The notes under the pieces: model-generated | Databases searched by the model: none | What the model saw: the letters and a program-made list of their open reading frames with translations, nothing else | Told to the model about the DNA's origin: nothing | From: an uncultured Eggerthella sp. | GTDB taxonomy: Bacteria > Actinomycetota > Coriobacteriia > Coriobacteriales > Eggerthellaceae | NCBI GenBank assembly: GCA_902464295.1 | Contig: CABQIW010000022.1 | Location: 1-37,019, forward strand | DNA: 37,019 nt | Direction: 5' to 3' | Shown: positions 14,934-23,958 of the stretch, in pieces | Numbering within the stretch: the first letter of the stretch is position 1 | Layout: the number at the start of each line of letters is the position of its first letter | Position numbers and translations under genes: made by a program

Positions 14934-15860
14934 CTACAATCGCGGATGAGCACTTTCATGATACCGCAAAATCTCCTGCGCGGTTTCTTCAATTGCGCGA
15001 TTATCGGTCCGAATGACGATACAACCCAATCTTCTCATGAGATCGTGGGCGGACTCCAACTCCTGATAGACCGATTCGAACTCAGAATACCTTGATGCAA
15101 CGTGCGCTGCTTTGGCAAGACGACGCTTGCGAACCTCTACCAGGATCTCGGCTGTGGTGGTGAGCCCGAACAAGCGCGTTGGATCGACGTCGAAGAGCTC
15201 TTTAGGGGGTTCGGTCTCGGAATCGAGCGGCACATTGGCTACTTTGAGACCGAGTTGCGAAAGATAGATCGACAGCGGCGTCTTCGAAGAGCGCGAAACA
15301 CCGATGAGCACGATATCCGCTTTCGTGAGGTCTTGAGGATTGCGTCCGTCGTCGTGATTGATCGTGAAATTGATGGCCTCAAGGCGCCTGAAATACGCAT
15401 CATCGACCGAATAGAGCGCGCCTGGATGCGGCTCGGGCATACGGCCCGTTGCGTCCGCAAGCGCGCTATGCGCCTTATCGAGCACATCGACCGCGATGAT
15501 GCGATTCGGGCCAGCGGCTTCTTCTCCTTGAGCACGCTTGGCTTCTTCGATAGCAACACTCGCCTGCTCAACGAAATCGTCCATCGCCTCGCGCAGTTGC
15601 TCATCCACTAGCGTATAGAAGATGATGAACGCCCCAGAGATATGCTTTTCGCGATGATGTTCAAGATGAGCGCTCAGCTCTTCAGTGAGCTCTCGCGGAG
15701 TCTTGATGCCGGGAAGTACCTCAAGATAGGAATTCGTCTCATCGAAGCTCGCGAGCGCCGCGCGAGCAACTGCTTTTGCCGTCGTTCCTGTTGAGTCGGA
15801 AACAACATGGATGGTAGGAAGATCGGAAGCAACCCCGTGCGCTATCCATCGTTGAAGCAT
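14934..15860 (-). CDS. Pyruvate, phosphate dikinase regulatory protein (PDRP, DUF299)
   Basis: A 308-residue bifunctional regulator of the DUF299 family. It uses ADP to phosphorylate, and phosphate to dephosphorylate, a threonine beside the catalytic histidine of PPDK or PEP synthase. Family marks are the N-terminal IHVVSDSTGTTAKAVARAAL (about 17-36) and the P-loop-like GVSRSSKTPLSIYLSQLG (around 180). Relatives are B. subtilis YqfL and E. coli PpsR. The next gene is ppdK, whose predicted target Thr477 is intact, so the substrate is PPDK rather than PEP synthase. RBS AGGAAGGA lies ahead of the ATG. It follows glyS by 40 bases, suggesting readthrough from the glycyl-tRNA synthetase genes. Confidence 0.95.
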   Translation of the reverse strand: MLQRWIAHGVASDLPTIHVVSDSTGTTAKAVARAALASFDETNSYLEVLPGIKTPRELTEELSAHLEHHREKHISGAFIIFYTLVDEQLREAMDDFVEQASVAIEEAKRAQGEEAAGPNRIIAVDVLDKAHSALADATGRMPEPHPGALYSVDDAYFRRLEAINFTINHDDGRNPQDLTKADIVLIGVSRSSKTPLSIYLSQLGLKVANVPLDSETEPPKELFDVDPTRLFGLTTTAEILVEVRKRRLAKAAHVASRYSEFESVYQELESAHDLMRRLGCIVIRTDNRAIEETAQEILRYHESAHPRL

Positions 15861-15900
15861 GTAAGGGTCCTTCCTGTTCTTCCTTAACGACTCTGGATGC

Positions 15901-17985
15901 TTAGCGGTCCTGCTTCACCAGATGGGAGAAATCCGCAACCGAAGAGAACACGCTAACGAAACGATTCAAGAGCGCAAGTCGATTCGCGCGCTTGACCGGG
16001 TCGTCGTCCATGATCATGACCTCGTCGAAGAAGGTATCGATCGGAACACGCAGAGCGGCAAGGGCACGGAGCGCGCCTTCATAATCTTGCTCAGCAAGTG
16101 CTTCTGTGACCTTCGTGTTCGCAGTATCGGTCGCATCACGAAGAGCGATCTCGACTTCGCCAAGCGCCGCTTCATCAAGATCGACGCCCGCCTCTTCATT
16201 GCGCAGGTTATTCGCACGCGCAAACGCCGTCGAGAGATCTTGCATCTCTTCGGCATGCTCTGCCCTGAAGCGCTCGAGCACTGAAACGCGCTTCGTGAAC
16301 TCGGCTGGCTCGCGCACGCCACCAGCAAGCACCGCTTCGATGACATCGGGGCTCTGACCAGCGTCTTGGCACATCACGCGCGCACGGGTGATGAAGAAAT
16401 CCTTGATCTGAGTCTGGATCGCTGCCTTGTCGAACGAGATGTTGGTGTAGTTATCGAGCGCACATGAGATCGCATCGGTGAGATTGACCGGAAGACCCGC
16501 GTTGAGCATATTCACGATACCGATCGCACTACGGCGGATCGCGAACGGGTCTGAAGAGCCACTCGGCCCTTGATCGATCGCGAACAGGCCGCAGATCGTA
16601 TCGAGCTTGTCGGCGAACGCGACGAGCTGGCCAACCGTACCATCGGCAAGCGCATCTCCGGCGAACTTAGGCTGATAGTGCTGAGCGATCGCACGCGCAA
16701 CTTGAGGAGTCTCCCCTGCTGCCTCGGCATAGTAGGAGCCCATGATGCCCTGCACCGAGGTGAATTCCACGACCGCGTTCGTAACGAGGTCGGCCTTGCA
16801 AAGATACGCTGCGCGCTTGGCGTCTGCGCGGTCGGTCTCATCGAGATTCGCTTCTGCAGCAAGATGATCGACCAAAGATACGATACGGTTGGTCTTATCG
16901 AGCACGGTGCCGAGCTTCTCTTGGAATACGACCTCATCAAGTGATGAAACATACGCTTCGAGCGGCTTCTTGAGGTCTTCGTCGTAGAAGAACTTCGCAT
17001 CATAGAGGCGTGCACGTACCACGCGCTCGTTACCATCGACGATGGTTTCCGTGAAGGCGGGATCGCCGTTGGAGACCACGATGAATTTGTTGGAAAGCTT
17101 ACCTTGCGTGTCGTAGAGCGGGAAATAGCGCTGGTGCATGAGCATCGCATCGACGATGATCTCTTCAGGAACAGCCAAGAACTCTTCGTCAAAAGTGCCC
17201 ACCATAGCAGTCGGGTATTCGGCCAGGTTCACGACCTCCACGAGCGTCTTTTGAGGAAGCTCTGCTTTAAGACCCGTCTCAGCTTCGATCGCGCTGACCT
17301 GCTCACGAATGAGCGCTTCACGCTGAGCATGAGAAGGAACGACCTTCGCCGCGCGCACCACCTCGAGCAGCTTATCTGCATCCGCGACCGCAAACGGACC
17401 CGGTGCCATGAAACGATGCCCCATCGTCTTACGCGATGTCTTAAGGCCTGCGTATTCGAATTCGATGACCTCATCGCCGAAGAGCGCGACGATCCAACGA
17501 ACAGGGCGCGAGAAGAGCTCATGCTGAGCACCCCAGCGCTGCGACTTCGGCCAAGAGATACAACGGATGATGGAATCGAGCACCCCAGGCAGCAAAGTTG
17601 CGACTTTGACCGCCGGTACTTCGCGCTTAGCGAACACGTATTCGGTGCCACCTTGTTCTTCGCGGTAGAGATCGTCTACCGTAAGCCCTTTACCCCGCGC
17701 AAAACCTTCCGCGGCCTTCGTGGGCGCACCCGCTTCATCGAAGGCGATACGCACGGCAGGACCTTTGAAAACCTCAGTTTCTGCAACCGTCTCAACAGCG
17801 ACATCGTAGACCACGACGATAAGACGGCGCGGGGAATCGTAGACTTCGATCGCGCCATGCGGAATGCGTGCATCGTCTAAGAGCGCGGGAACTTTTCGCT
17901 CAAGCTGCTTGACGGCATCCACCAAGTCGAATGCGGGGATCTCTTCAACGCCGATCTCGAAAGCGAGCGTACGAGTTTGAGCCAT
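15901..17985 (-). CDS. glyS: Glycyl-tRNA synthetase beta subunit
   Basis: A 694-residue subunit of the alpha2beta2 glycyl-tRNA synthetase, which binds tRNA-Gly. It opens with the standard family N-terminus (LAFEIGVEEIPA), has the HD-like and B3/B4-like central regions, with motifs such as SKSQRWG-like WPKSQRWG and MGHRFMAPGP, and ends with the anticodon-binding C-terminal domain (RVPIDTFFDEVMIMDDDPVKRANRLALL). Length is typical. The start codon is four bases after the stop of glyQ, so the two subunits are translated together. The bacterial alpha/beta form differs from the single-chain enzyme of most other Actinobacteria and helps to place the organism. Confidence 0.98.
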   Translation of the reverse strand: MAQTRTLAFEIGVEEIPAFDLVDAVKQLERKVPALLDDARIPHGAIEVYDSPRRLIVVVYDVAVETVAETEVFKGPAVRIAFDEAGAPTKAAEGFARGKGLTVDDLYREEQGGTEYVFAKREVPAVKVATLLPGVLDSIIRCISWPKSQRWGAQHELFSRPVRWIVALFGDEVIEFEYAGLKTSRKTMGHRFMAPGPFAVADADKLLEVVRAAKVVPSHAQREALIREQVSAIEAETGLKAELPQKTLVEVVNLAEYPTAMVGTFDEEFLAVPEEIIVDAMLMHQRYFPLYDTQGKLSNKFIVVSNGDPAFTETIVDGNERVVRARLYDAKFFYDEDLKKPLEAYVSSLDEVVFQEKLGTVLDKTNRIVSLVDHLAAEANLDETDRADAKRAAYLCKADLVTNAVVEFTSVQGIMGSYYAEAAGETPQVARAIAQHYQPKFAGDALADGTVGQLVAFADKLDTICGLFAIDQGPSGSSDPFAIRRSAIGIVNMLNAGLPVNLTDAISCALDNYTNISFDKAAIQTQIKDFFITRARVMCQDAGQSPDVIEAVLAGGVREPAEFTKRVSVLERFRAEHAEEMQDLSTAFARANNLRNEEAGVDLDEAALGEVEIALRDATDTANTKVTEALAEQDYEGALRALAALRVPIDTFFDEVMIMDDDPVKRANRLALLNRFVSVFSSVADFSHLVKQDR

Positions 17986-17989
17986 GAGA

Positions 17990-18919
17990 TTATTCCCCTT
18001 CCTCGTCCTCGACGCATTGGCCGACGACCTTTTCCAGATAAGCTTTGCAGCAAGCCTTAGCGATGGTACGAACGCGCAGGATGTAGCCCATGCGCTCGGT
18101 CGCGCTGATCACGCCGCGGGCATCGAGCAGATTGAAAGCATGCGAGCACTTCAATACGTAATCGTAAGCGGGAAGCGGCAAGCCTGCTTCGAGCGTGCGC
18201 AAGCATTCCTTTTCGTAGCGATCGAATTCACCGAAGAGCAGGTCGGTATCGGCCACTTCGAAGTTATAGGCAGAGAATTCGCGCTCGTTCTCCAAGAAGA
18301 CATCGCCATAGGTGAAGACCGACCCATCTGCCGCGCGCGACCAGACCAGATCGTAGACCGAATCGACGCCCTGAATGTACATGGCCAAGCGCTCGAGACC
18401 ATAGGTGATCTCGGCGGGAACGGGATCGCACTCGAAGCCGCCCACCTGCTGGAAATAGGTGAACTGGGTAACCTCCATGCCGTTGAGCCAGACTTCCCAT
18501 CCCAGTCCCCACGCGCCGAGCGTCGGGCTTTCCCAGTCGTCTTCCACGAAACGGATATCGTGCTTCTCAACCTCGATGCCGATCGTACGCAACGAATCGA
18601 GGTAGAGATCTTGCACGTTATCAGGCGAAGGCTTCAAAAGCACCTGAAATTGGTAGTAATGCTGCATGCGATTAGGGTTCTCGCCATAGCGTCCGTCGGT
18701 CGGACGACGACACGGCTGGACGTAGGCCGCACGCCAAGCGCTCGGACCAAGACTCCTGAGCGTGGTAGCAGTATGGAAGGTTCCTGCACCTACTTCATTA
18801 TCGTAGGGCTGCAGCACCACACAGCCTTGATCGGCCCAATACTGCTGAAGGCGAAGGATGATCTCTTGGAAACTGAGCGGCTCATGTTCTTGCTCAGATG
18901 ATATGACGTTCGTAGTCAT
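17990..18919 (-). CDS. glyQ: Glycyl-tRNA synthetase alpha subunit
   Basis: The 309-residue catalytic subunit forms glycyl-adenylate. The sequence is highly typical: LSFQEIILRLQQYWADQGCVVLQPYD at the N-terminus, then GAGTFHTATTLRSLGP, the class II motif 2-like AYVQPCRRPTDGRYGENPNRMQHYYQ, and GLGWEVWLNGMEVTQFTYFQQVGG. The start at 18919 was chosen because AAGGAG lies six bases upstream; an ATG at 18937 precedes and includes that site. The gene follows lepB by 83 bases and overlaps nothing. No T-box leader was found in the short upstream gap. Confidence 0.98.
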   Translation of the reverse strand: MTTNVISSEQEHEPLSFQEIILRLQQYWADQGCVVLQPYDNEVGAGTFHTATTLRSLGPSAWRAAYVQPCRRPTDGRYGENPNRMQHYYQFQVLLKPSPDNVQDLYLDSLRTIGIEVEKHDIRFVEDDWESPTLGAWGLGWEVWLNGMEVTQFTYFQQVGGFECDPVPAEITYGLERLAMYIQGVDSVYDLVWSRAADGSVFTYGDVFLENEREFSAYNFEVADTDLLFGEFDRYEKECLRTLEAGLPLPAYDYVLKCSHAFNLLDARGVISATERMGYILRVRTIAKACCKAYLEKVVGQCVEDEEGE

Positions 18920-19002
18920 GTAGCTCCTTATGGTCATAATTCACTGGTCGCCCCCGAAGTGCGCGACCTTGTTCATTGGGTCAACACGAACTTGTCGTGT
19001 CG

Positions 19003-19575
19003 CTATCCGATCCAAGCAAGGCTCTCGACGGGCCAATAGATGGCGAACGCCTTACCGAAGACCGTGTCCTTGTCGATCGGACCGAAATAGCGTGAATCGG
19101 AGGAATTGGTGCGATTGTCGCCCATCACCCACACATCGCCTTTCGGGATGGTGTAAGGATAACTGATATCGACCGTGCCCACCGTGTTGAGCGGATAGCT
19201 CGGAAGGCCATCAGTGTAGGGTTCATCGAGCGCAACGCCATCGACATACACCTTGCCATCGCGCAGATCGACAGTCTGGCCTTCGGTGGCGATCACGCGC
19301 TTGATGAGCGTGCGTGAAGGCACCTGCGGATCGGAAAAGACCACGATATCGCCCTGTTCAGGATCGGAAAAATGATAAGAGACCTTTTCGGCGAAGACCA
19401 TATCGCCTGTTTTGATGGTGTCTTCCATCGAAGCGGAAGGAATCTGGAAGGGTTCGACGACGAAAGAGCGCAACAACCATGCCCCCACGACCACGACAGC
19501 GACCATGATAAGAAAGCTTAAAAACCTTCTGAAGATGCTCGGTTTATGATCGCTCGCGTGACGACCTGAATCCAC
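19003..19575 (-). CDS. lepB: Signal peptidase I
   Basis: A 190-residue membrane-bound serine/lysine protease that removes signal peptides from exported proteins on the outer face of the membrane. One N-terminal transmembrane helix (about 18-36) is followed by the catalytic serine in IPSASM (Ser49) and the general-base lysine in TLIKRVI (Lys92); box D/E residues are in GDNRTNSSDSRYFGP. The compact size fits a Gram-positive type with a single anchor. It starts with GTG behind AAGGAG. It lies 141 bases after trmD and 83 bases before glyQ on the same strand. A separate promoter could lie in the AT-rich stretch near 19660-19690, but no clear hexamer pair was found. Confidence 0.97.
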   Translation of the reverse strand: MDSGRHASDHKPSIFRRFLSFLIMVAVVVVGAWLLRSFVVEPFQIPSASMEDTIKTGDMVFAEKVSYHFSDPEQGDIVVFSDPQVPSRTLIKRVIATEGQTVDLRDGKVYVDGVALDEPYTDGLPSYPLNTVGTVDISYPYTIPKGDVWVMGDNRTNSSDSRYFGPIDKDTVFGKAFAIYWPVESLAWIG

Positions 19576-19716
19576 GACGCTCCTTCCCGATGAGATTGAT
19601 ATTCATTCGATTATGCGGTCGCTCGTGCCCTTTGCACGCGCTTAGCCGCGCATTTCCTTATATTAAACAATCTTTTATGAGTTGGGTATGGGCAAACGCC
19701 AAGGAGCAAACGAAAG

Positions 19717-20439
19717 TTACGAGCGGCGCTCGAGAAAGGCACGATCTTCAGGCGAGAGATTCGCCTCTGCGAGCAGATCAGGGCGGAACGCTGCCGTACG
19801 CAGAAGGCTTTGTTCATGGCGCCAGCGCTCGATGTTCTCGTGATGCCCTGAAAGCAACACGTCGGGGACGCTCATGCCGCGATACTGCGCAGGACGCGTG
19901 TACTGCGGGTATTCGAGCAGCCCATCATAGAAGCTTTCGTCGACTGAACTGCCCGCGTCGCCAAGCACGCCATCGAGCCTGCGCACGACCGCATCGATGA
20001 CCACCATCGAAGCGAGCTCGCCGCTCGTGAGCACGTAATCACCGATCGAGATCGTCTTGTCTGCCAAGGTATAGGCGCGCTCATCGATGCCCTCATAATG
20101 CCCGCATACGAAGAAGAGGTGATCCTTTTCGGCAAGCTCGAGCGTGAGCGCATCACTGAGCGTTTCACCCGTGGGAGAAAGGAAGATCGTATAGGGTTTG
20201 GTAGGGGCAGCAGCGAAGAGCTCGTCACATGCTTCGAAGATCGGCTCGCACTTCATCACCAGACCCTGACCGCCCCCGTAGGGTTCATCGTCGGTCGTAT
20301 GATGCTTATCATGCGTCCAATCCCTCAGATCGTGTGCGCGAAATTCAAGGATGCCCTTGTCTTGCGCGCGCTTCATGATCGATTCGTTCATGACCGAATC
20401 GTAGCACTGAGGAAACACCGAGAGCGTTTCGATGAGCAT
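19717..20439 (-). CDS. trmD: tRNA (guanine37-N1)-methyltransferase
   Basis: The 240-residue SPOUT-family enzyme methylates G37 next to the anticodon, preventing frameshifting. Typical motifs are LSVFPQCYDS at the start, DEPYGGGQGLVMKCEP, the knot region GHYEGIDERA, SIGDYVLTSGELA, and the C-terminal RPAQYRGMSVPDVLLSGHH tRNA-binding part. Length matches the family. The ATG has GGAAGGAT upstream. It is the last gene of rpsP-khpA-rimM-trmD, the same order as in many bacteria, and follows rimM by 50 bases. Confidence 0.98.
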   Translation of the reverse strand: MLIETLSVFPQCYDSVMNESIMKRAQDKGILEFRAHDLRDWTHDKHHTTDDEPYGGGQGLVMKCEPIFEACDELFAAAPTKPYTIFLSPTGETLSDALTLELAEKDHLFFVCGHYEGIDERAYTLADKTISIGDYVLTSGELASMVVIDAVVRRLDGVLGDAGSSVDESFYDGLLEYPQYTRPAQYRGMSVPDVLLSGHHENIERWRHEQSLLRTAAFRPDLLAEANLSPEDRAFLERRS

Positions 20440-20489
20440 GGGCTATCCTTCCTTTCACTTCAAAGACACAGGACGCGCGAACGAATTGC

Positions 20490-21005
20490 TTAGAGTTCGA
20501 CCAATCCAGCAGGCAGATCGAGCTCGATCCGACGCTCTTCTTCGTTCAGGTCCACGAGGAATTCTTCGACCAAAGGGATGTGGATCGTGCTGCCGGTTGA
20601 AGATTCAACGACCAGAAGTGGATGCGCGGGGTTCTCCTCAAGGCTCACGATAGTGCCGATATGCCCCTGATCACGCGAGAACACTTCGAATCCGACAAGA
20701 TCGAGCAAGCTTTGATCATAGCCTTCGGGAAGATCGGCTTTGCGAACGAGCACGCTGTGACCGACGAGCTGCTCCGCTTGGTCGATCGTGGAAATGGAGT
20801 CGAAGGACACGAGATGCGCTCCCCCAGCCTGCTCCTGGACGCGCGTGATGCGCGCGACGCGCGGAACAAGCAGCACTGGCGGCACGAACGCTACTTCCAT
20901 GCCTTCTTCCAATAAAAAAGGAAGACCCTCGCACGGATATGCGAGAAGCCCTCCCTTAAGATTCTTAGCTTTACCGAGGTTTGCGACCCTCGCCCATGCG
21001 CTCAT
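20490..21005 (-). CDS. rimM: Ribosome maturation factor RimM
   Basis: The 171-residue protein helps to assemble the 30S head around S19. The N-terminal beta-barrel carries VANLGKAKNLKGGLLAYP and an alpha/beta linker; the C-terminal PRC-barrel includes DLVGFEVFSRDQGHIGTIVSLEENPAHPLLVV and IPLVEEFLVDLNEEERRIELDLPAGL, both diagnostic. The stop of khpA and the RimM start share one base in TGATG, so translation is coupled. The divergent N-terminal half (typical RimM has a clearer GRIxxxHGLKGEV) is the only weak point. Confidence 0.95.
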   Translation of the reverse strand: MSAWARVANLGKAKNLKGGLLAYPCEGLPFLLEEGMEVAFVPPVLLVPRVARITRVQEQAGGAHLVSFDSISTIDQAEQLVGHSVLVRKADLPEGYDQSLLDLVGFEVFSRDQGHIGTIVSLEENPAHPLLVVESSTGSTIHIPLVEEFLVDLNEEERRIELDLPAGLVEL

Positions 21006-21259
21006 CAGTCGATAAGCTCAACTTCGATGCGCAGATCATGACGTGAACCAGCTGCACGGCTAAGCGTACGGATGGCCTTGATGATGCGCCCCTGGCGACC
21101 GATCACGCGACCAACGTCCTCTGGATTCACGCTCACTTCGATGAGCGTAGAGCCATCTTCGGTTTCCGTGGAAGTTACTTCTACTTCGTCAGGGAATTCA
21201 ACAAGCGGGGCAATGAGCAGCTCGACAAGACCGGAAATATCGGTATTAGGATCGGTCAT
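21005..21259 (-). CDS. khpA: KH-domain RNA-binding protein KhpA (YlqC)
   Basis: A small 84-residue protein with one type II KH domain; the RNA-binding GxxG loop is in GRVIGRQGRIIKAIRTL (about 53-69). In other Gram-positives KhpA partners KhpB (EloR/Jag) and affects cell elongation and RNA levels. The start lies two bases after the rpsP stop with no strong ribosome-binding site, so it relies on translational coupling. Its stop overlaps the rimM start by one base. Position between rpsP and rimM is the family's usual place. Confidence 0.95.
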   Translation of the reverse strand: MTDPNTDISGLVELLIAPLVEFPDEVEVTSTETEDGSTLIEVSVNPEDVGRVIGRQGRIIKAIRTLSRAAGSRHDLRIEVELID

Positions 21260-21261
21260 GA

Positions 21262-21507
21262 CTAGCCATTCTGACGCTGAGCATCGATGAGACGAGCAAC
21301 AGTCTCGGTGGGCTTTGCACCCTGAGCGATCCAGCCGTCGATCTTCTCAAGATCCATGGTGACCTTCTTAGGCTCGGTAAGAGGATTGTACGTACCGACC
21401 TGCTCGATATAACGACCATCGCGACGTGCACGAGAATCTGCGACAACGATACGGTAATACGGTGCTTTGTGAGCGCCATGACGTGCGAGACGAATCTTAA
21501 CTGCCAT
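21262..21507 (-). CDS. rpsP: 30S ribosomal protein S16
   Basis: The 81-residue small-subunit protein begins MAVKIRLARHGAHKAPYYRIVVADSR, the standard S16 N-terminus, followed by RDGRYIEQVGTYNPL. A strong AAAGGAG precedes the ATG. It is the first gene of the rpsP-khpA-rimM-trmD operon and has its own promoter in the gap after ffh. A small hairpin (21536-21551) with a GAAA-type loop sits in its leader. Confidence 0.98.
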   Translation of the reverse strand: MAVKIRLARHGAHKAPYYRIVVADSRARRDGRYIEQVGTYNPLTEPKKVTMDLEKIDGWIAQGAKPTETVARLIDAQRQNG

Positions 21508-21535
21508 GAAGTTGAACTCCTTTGTATATTCTTAC

Positions 21536-21551
21536 TACGCGCTTTCGCGTA
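21536..21551 (-). other. Leader hairpin of the rpsP operon
   Basis: TACGCG and CGCGTA form a six-base-pair stem with a four-base loop in the 5' untranslated part of the rpsP transcript, about 28 bases before the start codon. No T-run follows. It might be an mRNA-stabilising or autoregulatory element; nothing further can be seen. Confidence 0.3.
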
Positions 21552-21575
21552 ACCTTTAGAAAACAGCAATTACCA

Positions 21576-21604
21576 ATAATAAGGTGAGGGGTGTGCTTTT
21601 GCAA
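21576..21604 (-). promoter_or_regulatory. Promoter of the rpsP-khpA-rimM-trmD operon
   Basis: On the minus strand TTGCAA (21599-21604) is followed after 17 bases by TATTAT (21576-21581), a five-of-six match to the -10 consensus. The start would be near 21569, giving a leader of about 60 bases. It lies between the ffh stop and rpsP. Confidence 0.6.
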
Positions 21605-21637
21605 GAACAGAAACGAAAACGAGCACGAGCGGAAGGT

Positions 21638-23050
21638 TTACTGGTCTTGAATCATATCCTGAAGTCGCTTGAGGTCTCCCATACCTAAGCCTCCCATGCC
21701 CGGAAGCGAGCGCCGGCGCTTCTTCTTCCCCTTCTTGCCTTTGCGCGTGCCCATCATCTGTTCCTGCTGGGCCATCATCTGCTTCATCATCTTGCGGGTC
21801 TCGTTGTACTTCTTCATCATCTGATTGACCTGCGTGACCGAAACGCCCGCACCAGACGCGACACGTGCGCGACGCGAGCCGTTGAGCACACTCGGCTTCT
21901 CTCGTTCTTCCTTGGTCATCGAATTGATGATGACCTCCATCTCATCGAGTGCGTTCTCATTGACTTGACCGTCTTTGAGCGCCTTATCGCCACCGGGAAG
22001 CGCACTCACGAGCTTCTGGATGCCGCCAATCTTGCGTACCTGCTTATTGATGGTAAGAAAATCGTTCAAGTTCAGATCCGCACGCATCATGCGCTCGGCT
22101 TCTTCTTGCTCGATCTCTTCGGCACGTATCTGGGAAGCGGTTTCGATGAGGCTGATCACATCACCCATGCCAAGGATACGCTTGGCCATGCGGTCGGGGT
22201 GGAATTCCTCGAGCGAATCGGGCTTCTCGCCCATCGAAATGAACTTGATCGGCTTGCCCGTGACCTGCTTGATCGAGAGCGCGCCACCACCGCGTGCATC
22301 GCCATCCATCTTCGACATGATCACGCCGTCAAAATCGACCTGTTCAGCGAAGGCGGAAGCAACGTTCACCACGTCTTGGCCGGTCATCGCGTCGACTACC
22401 ATAAGTATCTGATCAGGCTCGACCGCATCGCGAATAGCAGCGGCTTCAGCCATCATCTCCTCGTCGACATGCAAGCGACCTGCCGTGTCGACGATGACCA
22501 CATCGCGCAGTGAATCGACCGCATCACGCACGCCCTCTTGAGCGATCTTGACCGGGTCTTTGCCATCGCCGCGATAGACGCGTACGCCGATCTCATCACC
22601 GAGCGTTTGGAGCTGATCGGCTGCTGCGGGGCGGTATACGTCGCACGCAACGAGCAACGGGTTGTGGTTCTGCTTCTTCAAGAGATACGCCAGCTTCGCG
22701 GCAGCGGTGGTCTTACCTGAACCTTGAAGACCGACGAGCATGATCACATTCGGGATGCGCGAAGAGAGCACGAGCTGCGAATCGGATTCGCCAAGGAGCT
22801 TCGTCAACTCGTCGAGCACCACCTTGATGACGTTCTGCGCTGGCGTGAGCGAATCGAGCACTTCGGCATCGAGACAGCGTTCCTTCGTGTTCTTGATGAA
22901 GGACTTGACCACCTTGAAGTTGACATCCGCTTCCAGAAGGGCCATGCGGATCTCCTTCATGGCGGAGTTGATGTCGTCTTCGTTGAGCTTTCCCTTCGAG
23001 CGGAGGCCCGAGAAAATGGATTGTAGTTTGTCCGAAAGATTATCCAGCAT
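21638..23050 (-). CDS. ffh: Signal recognition particle protein Ffh (SRP54)
   Basis: The 470-residue GTPase binds 4.5S/SRP RNA and signal sequences on nascent membrane proteins. It has an N-terminal helical bundle, the G domain with P-loop GLQGSGKTT (residues 107-115), DTAGRLH, SKMDGDARGG and FISMGEKPDSLEEFHPDRMAKRILGMGD, then the methionine-rich M domain with MMKKYNETRKMMKQMM. The tail (PGMGGLGMGDLKRLQDMIQ) is common in Gram-positives. The start at 23050 follows GGAGAA; a TTG start at 23065 would include that site. The beginning overlaps the end of ftsY by 11 bases, so receptor and particle protein are co-translated. Confidence 0.98.
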   Translation of the reverse strand: MLDNLSDKLQSIFSGLRSKGKLNEDDINSAMKEIRMALLEADVNFKVVKSFIKNTKERCLDAEVLDSLTPAQNVIKVVLDELTKLLGESDSQLVLSSRIPNVIMLVGLQGSGKTTAAAKLAYLLKKQNHNPLLVACDVYRPAAADQLQTLGDEIGVRVYRGDGKDPVKIAQEGVRDAVDSLRDVVIVDTAGRLHVDEEMMAEAAAIRDAVEPDQILMVVDAMTGQDVVNVASAFAEQVDFDGVIMSKMDGDARGGGALSIKQVTGKPIKFISMGEKPDSLEEFHPDRMAKRILGMGDVISLIETASQIRAEEIEQEEAERMMRADLNLNDFLTINKQVRKIGGIQKLVSALPGGDKALKDGQVNENALDEMEVIINSMTKEEREKPSVLNGSRRARVASGAGVSVTQVNQMMKKYNETRKMMKQMMAQQEQMMGTRKGKKGKKKRRRSLPGMGGLGMGDLKRLQDMIQDQ

Positions 23051-23957
23051 CGCGCAATTCTCCAATCAGAGCGTTCGCAAAATCAAGCGCATCGAAATCC
23101 TGCAGGTCTTCGATACCCTCCCCTACGCCGATCTTATAGAGCGGCAATTCCAATTCATGAGCGATCGCCACCGAGATGCCACCCTTCGCAGTGCCATCGA
23201 GTTTGGTGACGATGATGCCATCGAGGTCGAGCGCCTTGTTGAACTCACGTGCCTGCTGAAGGCCGTTCTGCCCGGTGGTCGCATCGATGACGAGCACGGT
23301 ATAGACCGGCAGCTCTGAGCGGCGGCGCACCACCTCAACCACTTTGGTGAGCTCGCGCATGAGATCGTCTGAGGTATGCAAGCGCCCTGCCGTATCGATG
23401 AGCACCAGATCCGCGCCCGTTTGCTCAGCGCGCTCGAGCGTTTCGTAGCACACGCTTGCTGGATCGCTGCCGCGCTCGCGCGAGACGATCTCAACATCAG
23501 CACGCCGGGCCCATTCTTCGAGCTGTTCGATAGCTGCTGCCCTGAACGTATCGGCGCTGCCGAGCAGCACCTTGCGATCGTTACCATGGGCCTCAGCGGC
23601 GATCTTGCCTACCGTAGTGGTCTTACCTGAACCGTTCACGCCAACGAAGAGCACCACCGCTTCATCGTCGAAGATCGAGCCGTCGGTCTCGATGAATTGA
23701 TCAGCGATCTTGTCCGCCAAGAGATCGAGAACCGCATAAGCATCAGGAAGCGCCTTGCGTGTTGCCTCATCACGCAGCTCCTCGACGATCGCATCAGCCG
23801 CTGCGGCACCGAAATCGCTCAGGATGAGCGTCTCTTCGAGCGTCTCCCAGAATTCCTCATCAACATCCGGCCCGCGGTCGAGCAGGATGTTCATCTGCTC
23901 CTTGAACTTATCGCGACTGCGATGAAGTCCGCTTGAGATTCGGTCGAAAAAGCCCAT
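23040..23957 (-). CDS. ftsY: Signal recognition particle receptor FtsY
   Basis: The 305-residue SRP-receptor GTPase consists of little more than the NG domain. The N-terminal helices start at once, and the acidic A domain of E. coli FtsY is absent, as in many Gram-positives. G-domain motifs are GVNGSGKTTT (106-115), DTFRAAAIEQL, DTAGRLHT, TKLDGTAKGG and the end GVGEGIEDLQDFDA. The amphipathic N-terminal MGFFDRISSGLHRSRDKF probably contacts the membrane. It follows smc by one base and overlaps ffh by 11 bases. Confidence 0.98.
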   Translation of the reverse strand: MGFFDRISSGLHRSRDKFKEQMNILLDRGPDVDEEFWETLEETLILSDFGAAAADAIVEELRDEATRKALPDAYAVLDLLADKIADQFIETDGSIFDDEAVVLFVGVNGSGKTTTVGKIAAEAHGNDRKVLLGSADTFRAAAIEQLEEWARRADVEIVSRERGSDPASVCYETLERAEQTGADLVLIDTAGRLHTSDDLMRELTKVVEVVRRRSELPVYTVLVIDATTGQNGLQQAREFNKALDLDGIIVTKLDGTAKGGISVAIAHELELPLYKIGVGEGIEDLQDFDALDFANALIGELRDAG

Positions 23958-23958
23958 G